Shown piece by piece: positions 1 through 12,200 of a stretch of DNA of 64,000 nucleotides. A model generated the notes under the pieces. The model was not told the origin of the DNA. It saw only the letters and a list, made by a program, of their open reading frames with translations, and ran no database searches. Position numbers and translations under genes: made by a program. The DNA is from Hymenoscyphus infarciens (taxonomy: Eukaryota; Ascomycota; Leotiomycetes; Helotiales; Helotiaceae): NCBI GenBank assembly GCA_001414345.1, contig LLCB01000202.1, positions 1 to 64,000 of the forward strand, in the 5' to 3' direction. The stretch's first letter is position 1. The number at the start of each line of letters is the position of its first letter.

Positions 1-3000
1 TATCTAAAAGCTAATTTCTTATACTAATTTATTAGTAAAGCTAATAAATTAAGCTTAGAAATAAGATATATATCTAAAAGTTAATTTCTTATACTAATTT
101 ACTAGTAGAGCTAATAAATTAAGCTTAGAAATAAGAGTAGTGTCTAAAAGCTAATTTCTAATACTAATTTATTAGTAGAGGTAATAAATTAAGCTTAGAA
201 ATAAGATAAGTATCTAAAAGGTAATTTCTTATACTAATTTATTAATAGAGCTAATAAATTAAGCTTATATATAAGATAAGTATCTAAAAGTTAATTTCTA
301 ATACTAATTTATTAGTAGAGCTAATAAATTAAGCTTAGAAATAAGATATATATTTAAAAGTAAATTTATTATACTAATTTACTAGTAGAGCTAATAAATT
401 AAGCTTAGAAATAAGATATATATCTAAAAGTAAATTTCTTATACTAATTTATTAGTAGAGCTAATAAATTAAGCTTAGAAAAAAGATTAGTATATAAAAG
501 CTAATTTATTATACTAATTTATTAGTAGAGCTAATAAATTAAGCTTAGAAATAAGATAAGTATCTAAAAGTTAATTTCTAATACTAATTTATTAGTAGAG
601 CTAATAAATTAAGCTTAGAAATAGTAGTAGTGTCTAAAAGATACTTTCTAATGCTAATTTATTAGTAGAGCTAATAAATTAAGCTTAGAAATAAGATTAG
701 AGTATAAAATCTAATTTATTCTACTAATTTATTAGTAGAGCTCATCAATTAAGCTTAGAAATAAGAGTAGTATCTAAAAGCTAATTTCTAATACTAATTT
801 ATTAGTAGAGCTAATAAATTAAGCTTAGAAATAAGAGTAGTATATAAAAGCTAATTTCTAATACTAGTTTATTAGTAGAGCTAATAAATTAAGCTTAGAA
901 ATAAGAGTAGTATATAAAAGCTAATTTCTAATACTAATTTATTAGTAGAGCTAATAAATTAAGCTTAGAAATAAGATAAGTATCTAAAAGTTAATTTCTA
1001 ATACTAATTTATTAGTAGAGCTAATAAATTAAGCTTAGAAATAAGAGTAATATATAAAAGCTAATTTCTAATACTAATTTATTAGTAGAGCTAATAAGTT
1101 AAGCTTAGAAATAAGAGTAGTATATAAAAGCTAATTTCTAATACTAATTTATTAGTAGAGCTAATAATTTAAGCTTAGAAATAAGAGTAGTATCTAAAAG
1201 TTAATTTCTAATACTAATTTATTAGTAGAGCTAATAATTTAAGCTTATATATAAAGTAGATATATAAAAGTTATATTATAATACTAATTTATTAGTAGAG
1301 CTAATAAATTAAGAATAGAAATAAGAGTAAATTAAGCTTAGAAATAAGAGTAGTATATAAAAGCTAATTTCTTATACTAATTTATTAGTAGAGCTAATAA
1401 ATTAAGCTTAGAAAGAAGATAAGAATCTAAAACTTAATTTCTAATACTAATTTACTAGTAGAGCTAATAAATTAATCTTAGAAATAAGAGTAAATTAAGC
1501 TTAGAAATAAGACTAGTATATAAAAGGTAATTTCTAATACTAATTTACTAGTAGAGCTAATAAATTAAGCTTAGAAATAAGATATATATCTAAAAGCTAA
1601 TTTCTAATACTAATTTATTAATAGAGCTTATAAATTAAGCTTAGAAATAAGAGTAGGATCTAAAAGCTAATTTCTAATAATAATTTATTAGTAGAGCTAA
1701 TAAATTAAGCTTATATATAAGATAAGTATCTAAAAGTTAATTTCTAATACTAATTTATTAGTAGAGCTAATAAATTAAGCCTAGAAAGAAGATAAGAATC
1801 TAAAAGTTAATTTCTAATACTAATTTAGTAGTAGAGCTAATAAATTAAGCTTAGAGAGAAGAGTAGTATATAAAAGCTAATTTCTAATACTAATTTATTA
1901 GTAGAGCTAATAAATTAAGCTTAGAAAGAAGAGTAGTATATAAAAGCTAATTTCTAATACTAATTTATTAGTAGAGCTAATAAATTAAGCTTAGAAATAA
2001 GATAAGTATCTAAAAGCTAATTTCTTATACTAACTTATTAGTAGAGCTAATAAATTAAGCTTAGAAATAAGAGTAGTATATAAAAGCTAATTTCTAATAT
2101 TAATTTACTAGTAGAACTAATAAATTAAGCTTAGAAATAAGATATATATCTAAAAGCTAATTTCTAATACTAATTTATTAATAGAGCTTATAAATTAAGC
2201 TTAGAAATAAGAGTAGTATCTAAAGGATAATTTCTAATACTAATTTATTAGTAGAGCTAATAAATTAATAATAGAAATAAGAGTAAATTAAGCTTAGAAA
2301 TAAGAGTAGTATAAAAAAGCTAATTTCTAATACTAATTTATTAGTAGAGCTAATAAATTAAGCTTAGAAAAAAGATTAGTATATAAAAGCTAATTTCCTA
2401 TACTAATTTATTAGTAGAGCTAATAAATTAAGCTTAGAAATAAGAGTAGTATCTAAAAGCTAATTTCTAATACTAATTTATTAGTAGAGCTAATAAATTA
2501 AGCTTAGAAATAAGAGTAGTATCTAAAAGCTAATTTCTAATACTAATTTATTAGTAGAGCTAATAAGTTAAGCTTAGAAATAAGAGTAGTATATAAAAGC
2601 TAATTTCTAATACTAATTTATTAGTAGAGCTAATAATTTAAGCTTAGAAATAAGAGTAGTATCTAAAAGTTAATTTCTAATACTAATTTATTAGTAGAGC
2701 TAATAATTTAAGCTTATATATAAAGTAGATATATAAAAGTTATATTATAATACTAATTTATTAGTAGAGCTAATAAATTAAGAATAGAAATAAGAGTAAA
2801 TTAAGCTTAGAAATAAGAGTAGTATATAAAAGCTAATTTCTTATACTAATTTATTAGTAGAGCTAATAAATTAAGCTTAGAAAGAAGATAAGAATCTAAA
2901 ACTTAATTTCTAATACTAATTTATTAGTAGAGCTAATAATTTAAGCTTATATATAAAGTAGATATATAAAAGTTATATTATGATACTAATTTATTAGTAG

Positions 3001-3010
3001 AGCTAATAGA
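1..3010. repeat. 70-bp AT-rich satellite array
   Basis: About 43 head-to-tail copies of a 70-bp monomer fill the left edge and continue outside the window. Nearly every copy carries one HindIII site (AAGCTT). Within a monomer, AATTTATTAG and CTAATAAATT form a perfect 10-bp inverted repeat around the 5-nt spacer TAGAG. Outside it, CTAATTTCTAA and TTAGAAATAAG form a second, near-perfect pair placed symmetrically, so about 55 of 70 bp are one dyad. There is no coding potential. Four 23-bp partial duplications (near 1331, 1494, 2287 and 2800) shift the phase. Such arrays are typical of subtelomeric, centromeric or other heterochromatic DNA; which one applies cannot be told from here. Confidence 0.97.
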
Positions 3011-3723
3011 AATGTTATAACTATCTAATAGGTCTGCCTTAAAATAGTAAGGCTGCTAAGACAGTGTATGTCATAAAAGCTGTCATAGACACGGTTTCTA
3101 GCCATTTAAGGGAGTGTCGCGCACGTATGACACCACCTTAAAAGGGGCTGGACAGGGGTAGATTTGGCATGCCAGAGGTGGGTGGGGGAGGGACATTCGG
3201 CGCGGCTGAATTCCGGGGGTTCTGCTCTGAAAAACACCAATGAGATGGCCCTTTTGATGACAATTCAGTCTACGTCTTGTCAGCCGGTTGCATTCAACAT
3301 TCAACCCAATCATTCCACTTGCTATTATTTCTCTGGAATGACGACGGCGGTGCCGCCTTTCAATACTTTTCGATGCTCATTTCTATCCCTTTCTTATCTC
3401 CGCTGGCCAACGGAGGTGATTGGAACGTCCGTCGTGCTCAAATTTTATGGAATGCTACTAGGCATAACCCTCTCACGAGGAAGAAGAGCGAGAGGTTTAT
3501 TATTAGTAAGTTAGAGAAGAAAAGTCGATACCGCAGTAGAATCATTTGGGGTTCTCGTCTCTGGATTTGACAAACTCCCTAATTGAGAAGCGCAACGCTA
3601 CCTAACTACAACGAGTGACCCCTAGACCACCCCATATCATCTCGTACTTCCTCCTTGTGTTTTTTCTTATCATCTTCCTTCCAAAATCCGACTTCGTTTA
3701 ATTCATGGATTCCTTTGGCCGTC
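3011..3723. other. Intergenic stretch beside the satellite
   Basis: The satellite ends abruptly inside a monomer and is followed by unique-looking DNA of normal base composition. Short open frames on both strands here overlap each other and show no family signature or start context, so I call no gene. The part next to 3724 probably contains the old promoter of the broken regulator gene. Confidence 0.6.
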
Positions 3724-5312
3724 ATGGTTCACAACGGCCCTTCTTGTGGTTGCAACTCGTGTAAGCGGCGGCTGAAAAAGGTTTATATCAAAAGTCTTCA
3801 GATTATCTATTTTGGCTGAACTGACTTATTCATAGTACGACGGTACTCTTCCAGGACGTTGGAACTACCAATCCACCCAGGCCCTCAGGCAAAATTAACA
3901 TTTGAAGAAAAGTCCTGCATGAGATGCCTCGAAGATCCTGGATTTTCCGGATTTAGAATATATGAAGCACATGATTCCAGGCAGTCTTGATTCGTCACAA
4001 CTGCCCGAAAATGCACTATGCCAAAACGAGTCCCGTGTCCTGGTACTGATGTTCTCTCCGTTGCCTACCTAAATGTCACCACAATCTGAGAGCAATGCTC
4101 TTTCTCTAAGGGCCTTCTTTTATGATTTCTGCATTACTTTTCCAGTCCAAATATTTCCAGAGGCTATCTTTCTGGTTTGGAGACGTTGGCATATCGTCGT
4201 AGACCGGAATCTGCTTTGGTGAAAGCTTGCTCCTCGCGTACGGAATCATCCGCCGATTTTAGTACATTCTAAACCCATAATAAAACCACAACAACGAATC
4301 TAAATGTTACAAGTACGTCTTCAAGATCAATAAGCGTCTTTAGAATCGAGTAAAATTTATTTCGTATTTTTTACAGTTTTCTTTCCCATTGTTAAAGCTT
4401 AGGAAGGTAAGGGTGCTGTAGGCACGAGTCTATACTAAAACCACGAGGAGGCTTATCAGGCGGTTGCATTCGCAACTCTCAGGAAGCCTTTGAATAGGCC
4501 AATGTCAATTCATAAAGCTAGTATACTTTTCTCAGGAACTTATTGGGTCTTTAGCGAAAGCTCTTCAAAACCCAATCTTGGCGAATGGTGCTGAGATGAG
4601 AATTATTGCTATGCTGTTGGGGATTTACCAGGTACAGCACTTGCTCCTTTGAACCATCTGGCGATTGAAATTCGTTTAGAGCTGATTCATTTCAGATGAC
4701 TACAAGCGACACATCTAACTTTGGAAATCACGAAGTAGACACGAAAGGCTTAGCGGCGATTATGAAAGTTGGGACTTCGCCATGGAATCTGTTAAGTACG
4801 CTTCCACTCAACGTTGGTTCGCATCAAGAATTGAATATAACCACTGGAAAGGCGCGATTAATCTTATATGGCCGATGCTTTAACTAACAAGAATAGATAT
4901 CCAGTTTCTCTATCCCTGCCTCGGGTGACAAAGCTGAAAGTCTTTACGATTTGTTACTCGTACTCGATTCACTGTGAAAGCGTCTGAAGCAATTCTTACA
5001 ACCAATGATCTTGAGGAACTCAAAGAGGCAAGTGCAACTCCAGACCAACATTTTGTTCAATGGCAAAATTCACGAGTTCCAGAACTCCTACCAACGGTCA
5101 TCGGAAATATTGACCAGAGTCCCTCTGAACTTGAAATCTCTGTTGGCTATTGGCCTAGAAAAACTGACACATACTTCGATCTCCGTCTTGCGTGGGTTGG
5201 AACGAACATGGGATTTGGGCAGGAGACAATCTTGGCCAATGTGAGCCAAATTGCTTTTCCTATTTCTAAACATTTGCGGCTGATATTCTGTTGCTTAGGC
5301 TCCTGGTATTAA
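3724..5312 (+). pseudogene. Broken Zn(II)2Cys6 transcription factor gene
   Basis: The start at 3724 opens with the fungal binuclear zinc-cluster pattern (GCNSCKRRLKK). An intron (3781-3835) follows, with the next exon reading YDGTLP where the family has a Cys-Asp. A displaced second half, SCMRCLEDPGFSGFR, lies in another frame near 3915. Fragments like the family's middle region follow: an FFYDFCI/YLSGLETLAYRRRPESA block near 4110-4230; a LLGIYQ exon joined by an intron (about 4632-4695) to the block at 4696-4887; and a C-terminal block at 4974-5312 containing HFVQWQNSRVPELLPTV and DTYFDLRLAWVGTN. Stops and frameshifts separate them and two zinc-binding Cys are lost, so I read it as a dead gene. 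Some changes are G-to-A or C-to-T, as RIP would cause. More decayed 3' sequence may reach about 5.9 kb. Confidence 0.6.
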
Positions 5313-6041
5313 TAAAGATTTTCTGGCAAGTGGATGTATGATTATCTGGTCAGGGGTTGTTGCATAGATTATACGAAATATGAGGTGAGCTCGCAGTATA
5401 TATATACAACAGGTTGGCACCTGCCTACCTAGCTCTCGTTGTTCCAGCTTATTAGGGTAAGTCGAACTAAATGTTGTGTACATTTATAACAATTTAAAAT
5501 ATCAGCTCAGGTGTTTTAGAACAATCAAGTTCAAATTGTCCAGAAACATTCGGTAATTAAAGTTTTACTGCCACTTTTAATGTCCAACAGGAGGTGGGTG
5601 AGCTGGCTCAAACTCATACTTAAGTTTCATGACGATCGTTTTTTCTGTTATGAGGTTTCTATCGATTGGAAGCATTACGTACACTTAATAAGGAGCCTTC
5701 GTTATTTTTACTAGGTCTCTGGTGGATAATCAGCATGGCGCTACGCTAACTCAACTTAGAAAAATCGCAGAGTGCTGTTTAAATTTTGAGGAAGGCGGTT
5801 GTCGTGCTTTGATATCAATTTCTTTTGTAGTGCCTTTTGCTCGTTAGCAATATCGGAAACTTGTAGTCATCTATACCACTTTCATACGTTGAAGAAGCTT
5901 TGGCAACAAAGCTTTAAAACGGAGTGAAAGGACTAGCAAGTTTATTCAGTGATTCGATACATCTTGCTTTTCCATCCTAGCTTCATTCCAATGTTTCCAC
6001 GCCAGGATATGACCATCCAGGTTCCACTTCTCGGCGACAAA
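5313..6041. other. Intergenic stretch, possible decayed 3' part of the regulator
   Basis: Moderately AT-rich sequence without a supported gene. Short open frames do not join with plausible splice sites. It may include further remains of the zinc-cluster gene and the 3' UTR of the convergent DUF1349 gene. Confidence 0.5.
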
Positions 6042-6689
6042 TCAACCCCTCAACTTGATCTCAAAGCCTTCCAATTTAACCTCCAACTCTTTACTCTCAC
6101 TCTCAGTAGGCTTGGCAACAAGCATGCCAACCCACATCTCCTCACTCTCATCCAAATCATGAAAAGCCCAAGTAACCTCCCGAATAGGAACACCCTTTCC
6201 ATCCTTACCCACCCGTAAAATCCTCAACACACTCCCATAACTCCCATCCTTCTCCTGTTCTCTCTCAGCCTCCACAGTCACCGTCCCCTTCTCCTCATCC
6301 TCAGCACTGAGGGGAAGCAAACTCCAATCAGCATACAGGTCTGCAGCAACAGTACTCATCATCGGTCTTCCCTGATAAAATTCAATTCCTGTTTTGACCC
6401 AGCGTTTTTCGCTTGTAGGTCGGGATTTTGTGGATGGGAAAACGAGGATTAAGCCCCCTTGGTCGTAGAGGGTTGTCCATTTTCCGGTTGCCGTCACGCG
6501 GGCGGATTTGAATTTGGCGATGGGGATGGATTTATAGACGATCGGAGCGCTGAAAGCGTCGTGTGTACCGCTGTGTGTTGGTTTTCTCCAGACGTCTGTT
6601 GGAGACCCGGCTTTGATAGTGAAAGAGCCTGAAGAATCTGCGGTTGGGAGAGGGGCACCTTCTGGGAAGTTTGCGTATTGGAAAGACAT
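6042..6689 (-). CDS. DUF1349 family protein (REE1-like, concanavalin A-like fold)
   Basis: Single-exon protein of 215 aa starting at the ATG at 6689. The family pattern is clear: an N-terminal FTIKAGSPTDVWRKP segment, a central WTTLYDQGGLILVFP strand pair, WVKTGIEFYQGRP, then DWSLLPLS and a C-terminal VGMLVAKP strand. This is the DUF1349 jelly-roll domain, named after yeast Ree1 (a regulator of enolase); many fungal and bacterial members are uncharacterised. There is no signal peptide or membrane segment, so it is probably cytosolic. The length is normal for a one-domain member. The domain assignment is firm; the role is unknown. Confidence 0.9.
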   Translation of the reverse strand: MSFQYANFPEGAPLPTADSSGSFTIKAGSPTDVWRKPTHSGTHDAFSAPIVYKSIPIAKFKSARVTATGKWTTLYDQGGLILVFPSTKSRPTSEKRWVKTGIEFYQGRPMMSTVAADLYADWSLLPLSAEDEEKGTVTVEAEREQEKDGSYGSVLRILRVGKDGKGVPIREVTWAFHDLDESEEMWVGMLVAKPTESESKELEVKLEGFEIKLRG

Positions 6690-8003
6690 GGTGTTGGGTT
6701 TTTGTAGGGGTCTGAATGGTGCGGGGTAGAGAAGAGGGATGAATGAGAGGTTGCAGATGAATATATCCGCAACGATGAGAGGATGTTTATGAGTTCTGCT
6801 CTGTTGTAAGGGATTCTTTACGTACGTAGTAGATCATCTATTGAAGTGTTATAGTTGGTAATCGTTCGGTTTTAAGAATGTATTCATTGAGTTTGATTGG
6901 TTGGGGGAAAGCGGGTGTACGGGGAACCATCCACGCCGGGTAAGTAACTGCACATCGCTCCTTCCTTCACAGAAGAGCTCATGATCTACCCATGTGTGTA
7001 ACCAAAGACCATTTTTCTTGTAATTGTCTCAACTACGTCCCTTTTGAATATAGAAAGAAGGCAACAATCAAACAATTGACACACTGAAAACCTATGGATT
7101 TAAACGGGTCTTCATCGGGAACGTTCCACTGACGTCCTGAAGTAATCCTTCGATAGCCATTGTAGTACAGCATGCATAGGCAAGACTCCGGGTCCTTCTC
7201 GGAACCTCCACGGTTTGATTTCAAAGAGAGAAGGAAAATGTGACCATACATCGATCAATTCCAAGACTTGGCTTCGTGGGGGTTTACGTATTTCTTTGAT
7301 CTTTCGCGTAAGAGTTGACGAAAGATCCTCCTCATGGAATGGATTTGGCAGTGATAGAGAAGCTTCATGAAGCTCCTACTTCTTCCATTGAAATGTACTC
7401 TCCTTCAAACCGGGATCGCAGAGATAGTAATTGATCCGATGAAATTCCAAACTTCCCAGTTTAACTTGACCAATAATAAGCGTATCCGCTGAAAGAAAAG
7501 ACATCATCGTGGAAGTCGGGATCACTGAGATGGCAAAGCTATGAACTCATACGTTTCCATTTTTAACCGCTCGTTCACAAGAGCATGATATAACCCACCC
7601 TCGACTCTTTCAACCCCATAAATGAAAATAACACCATCAGTCTACCCCAACCCAGAAAATCTTTCCAGAAAAAGTATCAGCTCCATTTTACTTCTTCGTC
7701 CCTCCACACCCATCTCGTATCTCCAAACGCCACCTAGAAACCTCCAACCCAATAGGAAACCCCCAGAAACACAATGAAAGACGCCTCCACGCTTCCACAA
7801 AATTATTTTTGGACATCTTCTTTCACTCCATCCGTCACCATCGGAAGTATATAACCAGCCCTGACAACTCACACCGCACCCCAAGGAAACAACTTTCCAA
7901 CTCCCATCTCAACTTCTATCTCCACAGCTCAAGTTGACCCCACTTTCTCACTCACCATCAATTACCATCCCAAACCACAACCCCCCCCAACCCAACGAAC
8001 AAA
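6690..8003. other. Intergenic region with a candidate promoter near 7850
   Basis: No long gene is supported. Around 7750-8003 the sequence looks like a fungal promoter and leader: a CCAAT box near 7748, a TATA-like sequence (GTATATAA) near 7848, then a C/A/T-rich leader ending in CAAAATGG at 8004. Nothing else stands out between 6690 and 7640. Confidence 0.45.
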
Positions 8004-8234
8004 ATGGCAACCCCTCAGACCGTCAACAACCTCGCAGGAAAGGGAAAGAAATGCGGGCCACCATTCCGTTAAAACTACTACATCACAACCTCATTCAACG
8101 AAGAACGTAGCTTACAAATGGCGTCAAGGAAAACACTCGCTCAAGCGCGCAATTCGTTGAATTCGACCAAGGATTCAAAAGGGGAAAGAAGCATTAGAAA
8201 ACCATGGGGAAGAATGTACATGCACCTTGCATGA
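8004..8234 (+). CDS. Candidate micro-gene or relic with in-frame TAA
   Basis: An ATG in good context (ACAAAATGGC) follows the promoter-like stretch above. It opens 22 codons (MATPQTVNNLAGKGKK, CGPPFR) and ends at TAA, 8070-8072. The same frame then stays open for 53 further codons to TGA at 8232. Three readings are possible: a true 22-aa peptide; a gene broken by one stop; or removal of the TAA in a 43-nt intron from GT at 8069, which would give a basic tail and a different stop. I recognise no family. The promoter-like context is what argues for expression. Confidence 0.25.
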
Positions 8235-9294
8235 TTATTTAGACCACTTGAATTCAAAAAGTATAGATACCCAGCATCCAATTTGTCAAAACGCAAGTGA
8301 ACTCGTGATAGTTCAACCACTTGATTAGTCGTAGATATAAAGTAGACGCATTAGGAAAGTAGAGTAGCGCTCGCTGCTCCACTCCACTCTACTTGAGCGC
8401 ACAACGTCGAGGTCAAGATACTTGGTCCCGGAGGGGTAGACGAGGCGAGGAACACCAAAATTAGGTGAAGCTATCGTAATTCCTATCTGTTTACGCAAAA
8501 GAATTTACTCCCTGCTTTCTAGAGTATGGAAAAAGTAAATGCCTTTCGTTTAAGACTACTTTGAAGAGACTTGGAAAGGTGGTTGATTTATTGTAAATTT
8601 TCACAGAGGGGGTTGTTTTTTGCTAGTTTTTGGTAGGGTTACAAGCACGCGCAAGATACCCGACCAAGTAAATCACGAAAGCAATCTTAGATAATCAAGT
8701 GATTCGCAACGTCAACTTTATTGCATTGCTTTTCCCTATGAGTACAGAGCTTTTCACGTCTCAAACCCGCCCATGCAGCGCGTTCTCTGTGCGTAAAAAA
8801 ATTGCAGTACGATGCAAATGTTTGTGATGGTAACCATATCCCTTCTCCGCTAGCCACGCCTTCGTACACACATCAATAATCGTTCCACTTTGAGGAATTA
8901 TCATTTGTTAATGTAAAGAGGGGGAAAAATGATCTAACTTCACTGATCCTTCATATCGTAGGCACAAAACGACCCGTAATAATGAGAACAGATGGCCAGG
9001 CTTCTTCCTCCATATCGCGAAAAAAGAGAGAGAATAGAAGAAAAAAAAGAACGCAAGGAAATTTTTGGCCACATATGTCAGTACAAGTGTGTTAATGCGA
9101 GCCGATTCCCAGTTGGCCATATCGAGAGCATTCCAGCGTCTCGAGCCAATAGGAAATCCGATCTTGGGGTTCTCCATTGAACTTTACAGAATCGTGTAAA
9201 TCCGCAAATTCAAAAGGAAGGGCGATATGCCAAGTCCCTTTCGGGATGCAGTGCTATATCAATGTAGGTGGGTTTTGGTGACGACTTGAGAAGT
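8235..9294. other. Intergenic, 3' side of the EDC4-type gene
   Basis: Short overlapping open frames on both strands without family features. The stretch probably holds the 3' UTR of the minus-strand gene that ends at 9295. No tRNA or repeat was recognised. Confidence 0.5.
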
Positions 9295-12200
9295 TCACTG
9301 GTAATATCGACCACCTCCCATCATGGAACTAGAAATGCTAGCTTCCCGGCTACGGATGTTGCTTCGACCGCTTTCCAGGATTCGGTTTGCCGCATTGATC
9401 AACATTGAAAGTTGCTTCAAGTAAGGGTCATGGGGTGAGACGTTGTTGACACGCATGAAGAGGTGCTCTACACGCTGAATGTAGATTCCCATGAGCTTTG
9501 GAATGAGATTGCGAGCTTGATCGTCCTAATTTGAAGGTCAGTACGTGAAGTGGGGGGGGGGGGGGCTTGAGTTGTTAGCTTACCAATTCGCCAGCATTAA
9601 GTTTACCCTGGAAAGTAGACAAAATCATGTCCATCCAGGCAATGCGTGCATTGAGATACTGGTCCTCCAAAGTGGCTGTGATGATCGCACCCAGAGAGAG
9701 TAGCATCAATGGGCTTAATTCGCGTGTGAAATCCGGGTTGATTTGAGAGAAGAACCTAGCAAAGAACTCCTGCTCCCGCTTGGTTTGTAGCCATTGAATG
9801 ACCGCCTTTTCATACTCGCCAGATTCCATAGCCTCCTGAATACTTTCAAGCATTTCATAGTACTCCTGCTCTTCCGGTGTTCGTTCGGGTGTTGGCTCGA
9901 TTGGTGCTAATGCATTGGAGGGGTGGGGGCTATCGACCGATACAACAGACTCATCTGTTTGGCGAGACATGCCTCGTCTTTCAACAGCAGCTTGCTTTTG
10001 TAATCTCAAGAATTGGCCCTGGAACTCGGATTGCGCGGCAGCCATGGAAGAGACTGTTTCGGTCAAGCCAGTCACGAGTTGTGTAAGCTGTTCAATCTTT
10101 ACACTGTCCTCGTGTCGCTGACGTTCAAATACATGAATCTGCTCGGCAGCCTCACGCTGAACATCACTAACGATCTTTTGGGATGCCTGAAGAGCGAGGT
10201 TGGTAAAGGCTGGAGTAATGACACCTTGAAGGATGTTGGAAAATTGTTCTTCAACCTGGAATGCCACGCTCTGAGCGAGAGATTCAGACATAAGCTTCAA
10301 GAGCTGCGGTTGCTGCAAAGCTCTACCAATTGAATCAGGCAATGTGTTTTGCAGCTCTTGAGGAACAATTTGTGCAATGTGGGCACTCAATCTGGAACCA
10401 AGCTGCTCACTGACTGCCTTGGTTGTGACATCTGAAATGGCTGGTAGTACCGACTTCTGGATGCTGGTTTGAACAATGCGACCAAGAGTTGCCTCGATGT
10501 TATCGGATAGTGTGCTGGAGACGAGTCGAAGCATGGCGTCTTGCTTGGCTTCTGATACGGCGTCTTGTGTGCGTCTATCATCCTTGATGTTCTTATACAA
10601 GGAATCGAGAGAGTCGGTAAATGTCTTCTTCATTTCGCTGGAGACACGATTCTCGATACCCTTCAAAGTCGAGTCGCTGAGGTCTTGGGCCTGGGCTCTC
10701 GGGTTGTTGTTCGCCTTCGAGACGTTTCCATTTCGGGAATGAGACGAAGGATCGAGTACAATGGCCTTGGGCTTTTCGGATTGAGATGCAGAGCTTGGTC
10801 CAGCGGTAAGCTCAGAAGAGCTGTTGGCCTTTCTACGCTTCTTCTTCTCAGACTTTTCACCTGGACCAGTTGAGGCCAAACCACCGTTGACGGCAGACTC
10901 CTTCTTTTCTTCCGCCTTACTGGCCGAGCTAGCTTCCGCAACGACGGCCTTCTTAGGGGTTTCCTTGGAGGAGGCTGTCTCCTTTGCTGCTGGTCGAGGA
11001 ACGATGTGCGTGGGGACGGTCGGAGCAGCAGGCTCAGATACCTCCGGCGCCGGAGTTACTGGTACAGCAAGTTCCTTGAGATTCTCAATAGAGATAATTC
11101 CATCAGCTTCAGGTGTTGTGCATGGGTTGATAACCTTGTTATCTGAAGTCCATCCAAGATCCGCCTGCTTGATAAGGAGGCAAGTAACGCCTCGGGAATG
11201 CATGCAATAGAGTTCAAACATTGTTGGAGCCTCGCCCTCAGGAGAAGTATTGGTGGTTTGTTGCAAGATGTCGAGACTTCTGAGAATTCCCTTATCTGCA
11301 AACGAGTACTCGCGCATTCCGCTGATGACGGCAGTAGCATCAGGCTTGAGAACCGACGGGTCGCTAGCAACGATCTTCTCCATGTAGTCCGCTTGGGTGA
11401 CAGTCTTGGAAAGGTTGTACTTTGGTGCTGACAAGTGGAGGAAATAGATTGAATTGCGAGTTGGGTGACCAACAATAATCATTCCAGTGGCAGCATGGTA
11501 AACTACACTGCAAACGGCGTCCGACTCCTTGATATGAGGAAGGTGGATCTCTTGGACGGGCTTTTGCAACGCAAGATCCCACAATTGAAGAGTGTGATTT
11601 TGCTTCATACCGATAATCATATATCTCAAGGCTCCTCCCTTCTGATAAGGTCGGAGTTTGTCGACGAAGAGTACCGAGGTTGGCCAAGATTTCTCATTTG
11701 CGGGCGTAGTTGTGAACGTGATGAGAGGATCCTTGATCTCGATGTGTTCTAACTGAGAACCATTGTTTTTGGTAAGGCCACGGATATCCCAAAACTTAAC
11801 TCTGCCCGCCTTGTCAAGAGATACAATCGTCGAGTCGTCTTCACTGAAAGTAAAGTCCTTACCAGCCTTGCCAGTGTTGATCTTAAGTGAGAGGTGATTG
11901 AGATATTTATCCGTATCAACAACGCGATCTTTTCCTTTTTTCAGGAAAGATTGCTTCAAGATGACAGGTGGGAAGATGACGTGAATGAACTTTCCACGAC
12001 CGACACCGAAAAAGTCGGGGTGAGCCGAACTCTTTCTAGCTCTGGTCTTCAATACACCACCAGAAGTTTCGTTGTCCTGAGCGGGAACAGGAGGAAGAGC
12101 GAAACCGTACATCTCTGGCATGGAGTCATCAAGATGGTCGCCTTCTCCGTCCTTGATGAGTACCCAATAGACGGTGCCGCTGATTCCAGTGGCGATGACT

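Noticed and set aside
1..3010. Reading the 70-bp array as a CRISPR array
   Set aside because: Units are directly abutting with no unique spacers, AT-rich and eukaryotic in context.
3098..3570. Overlapping open frames on both strands just right of the satellite
   Set aside because: They overlap each other, have no start context or family pattern, and end by chance stops.
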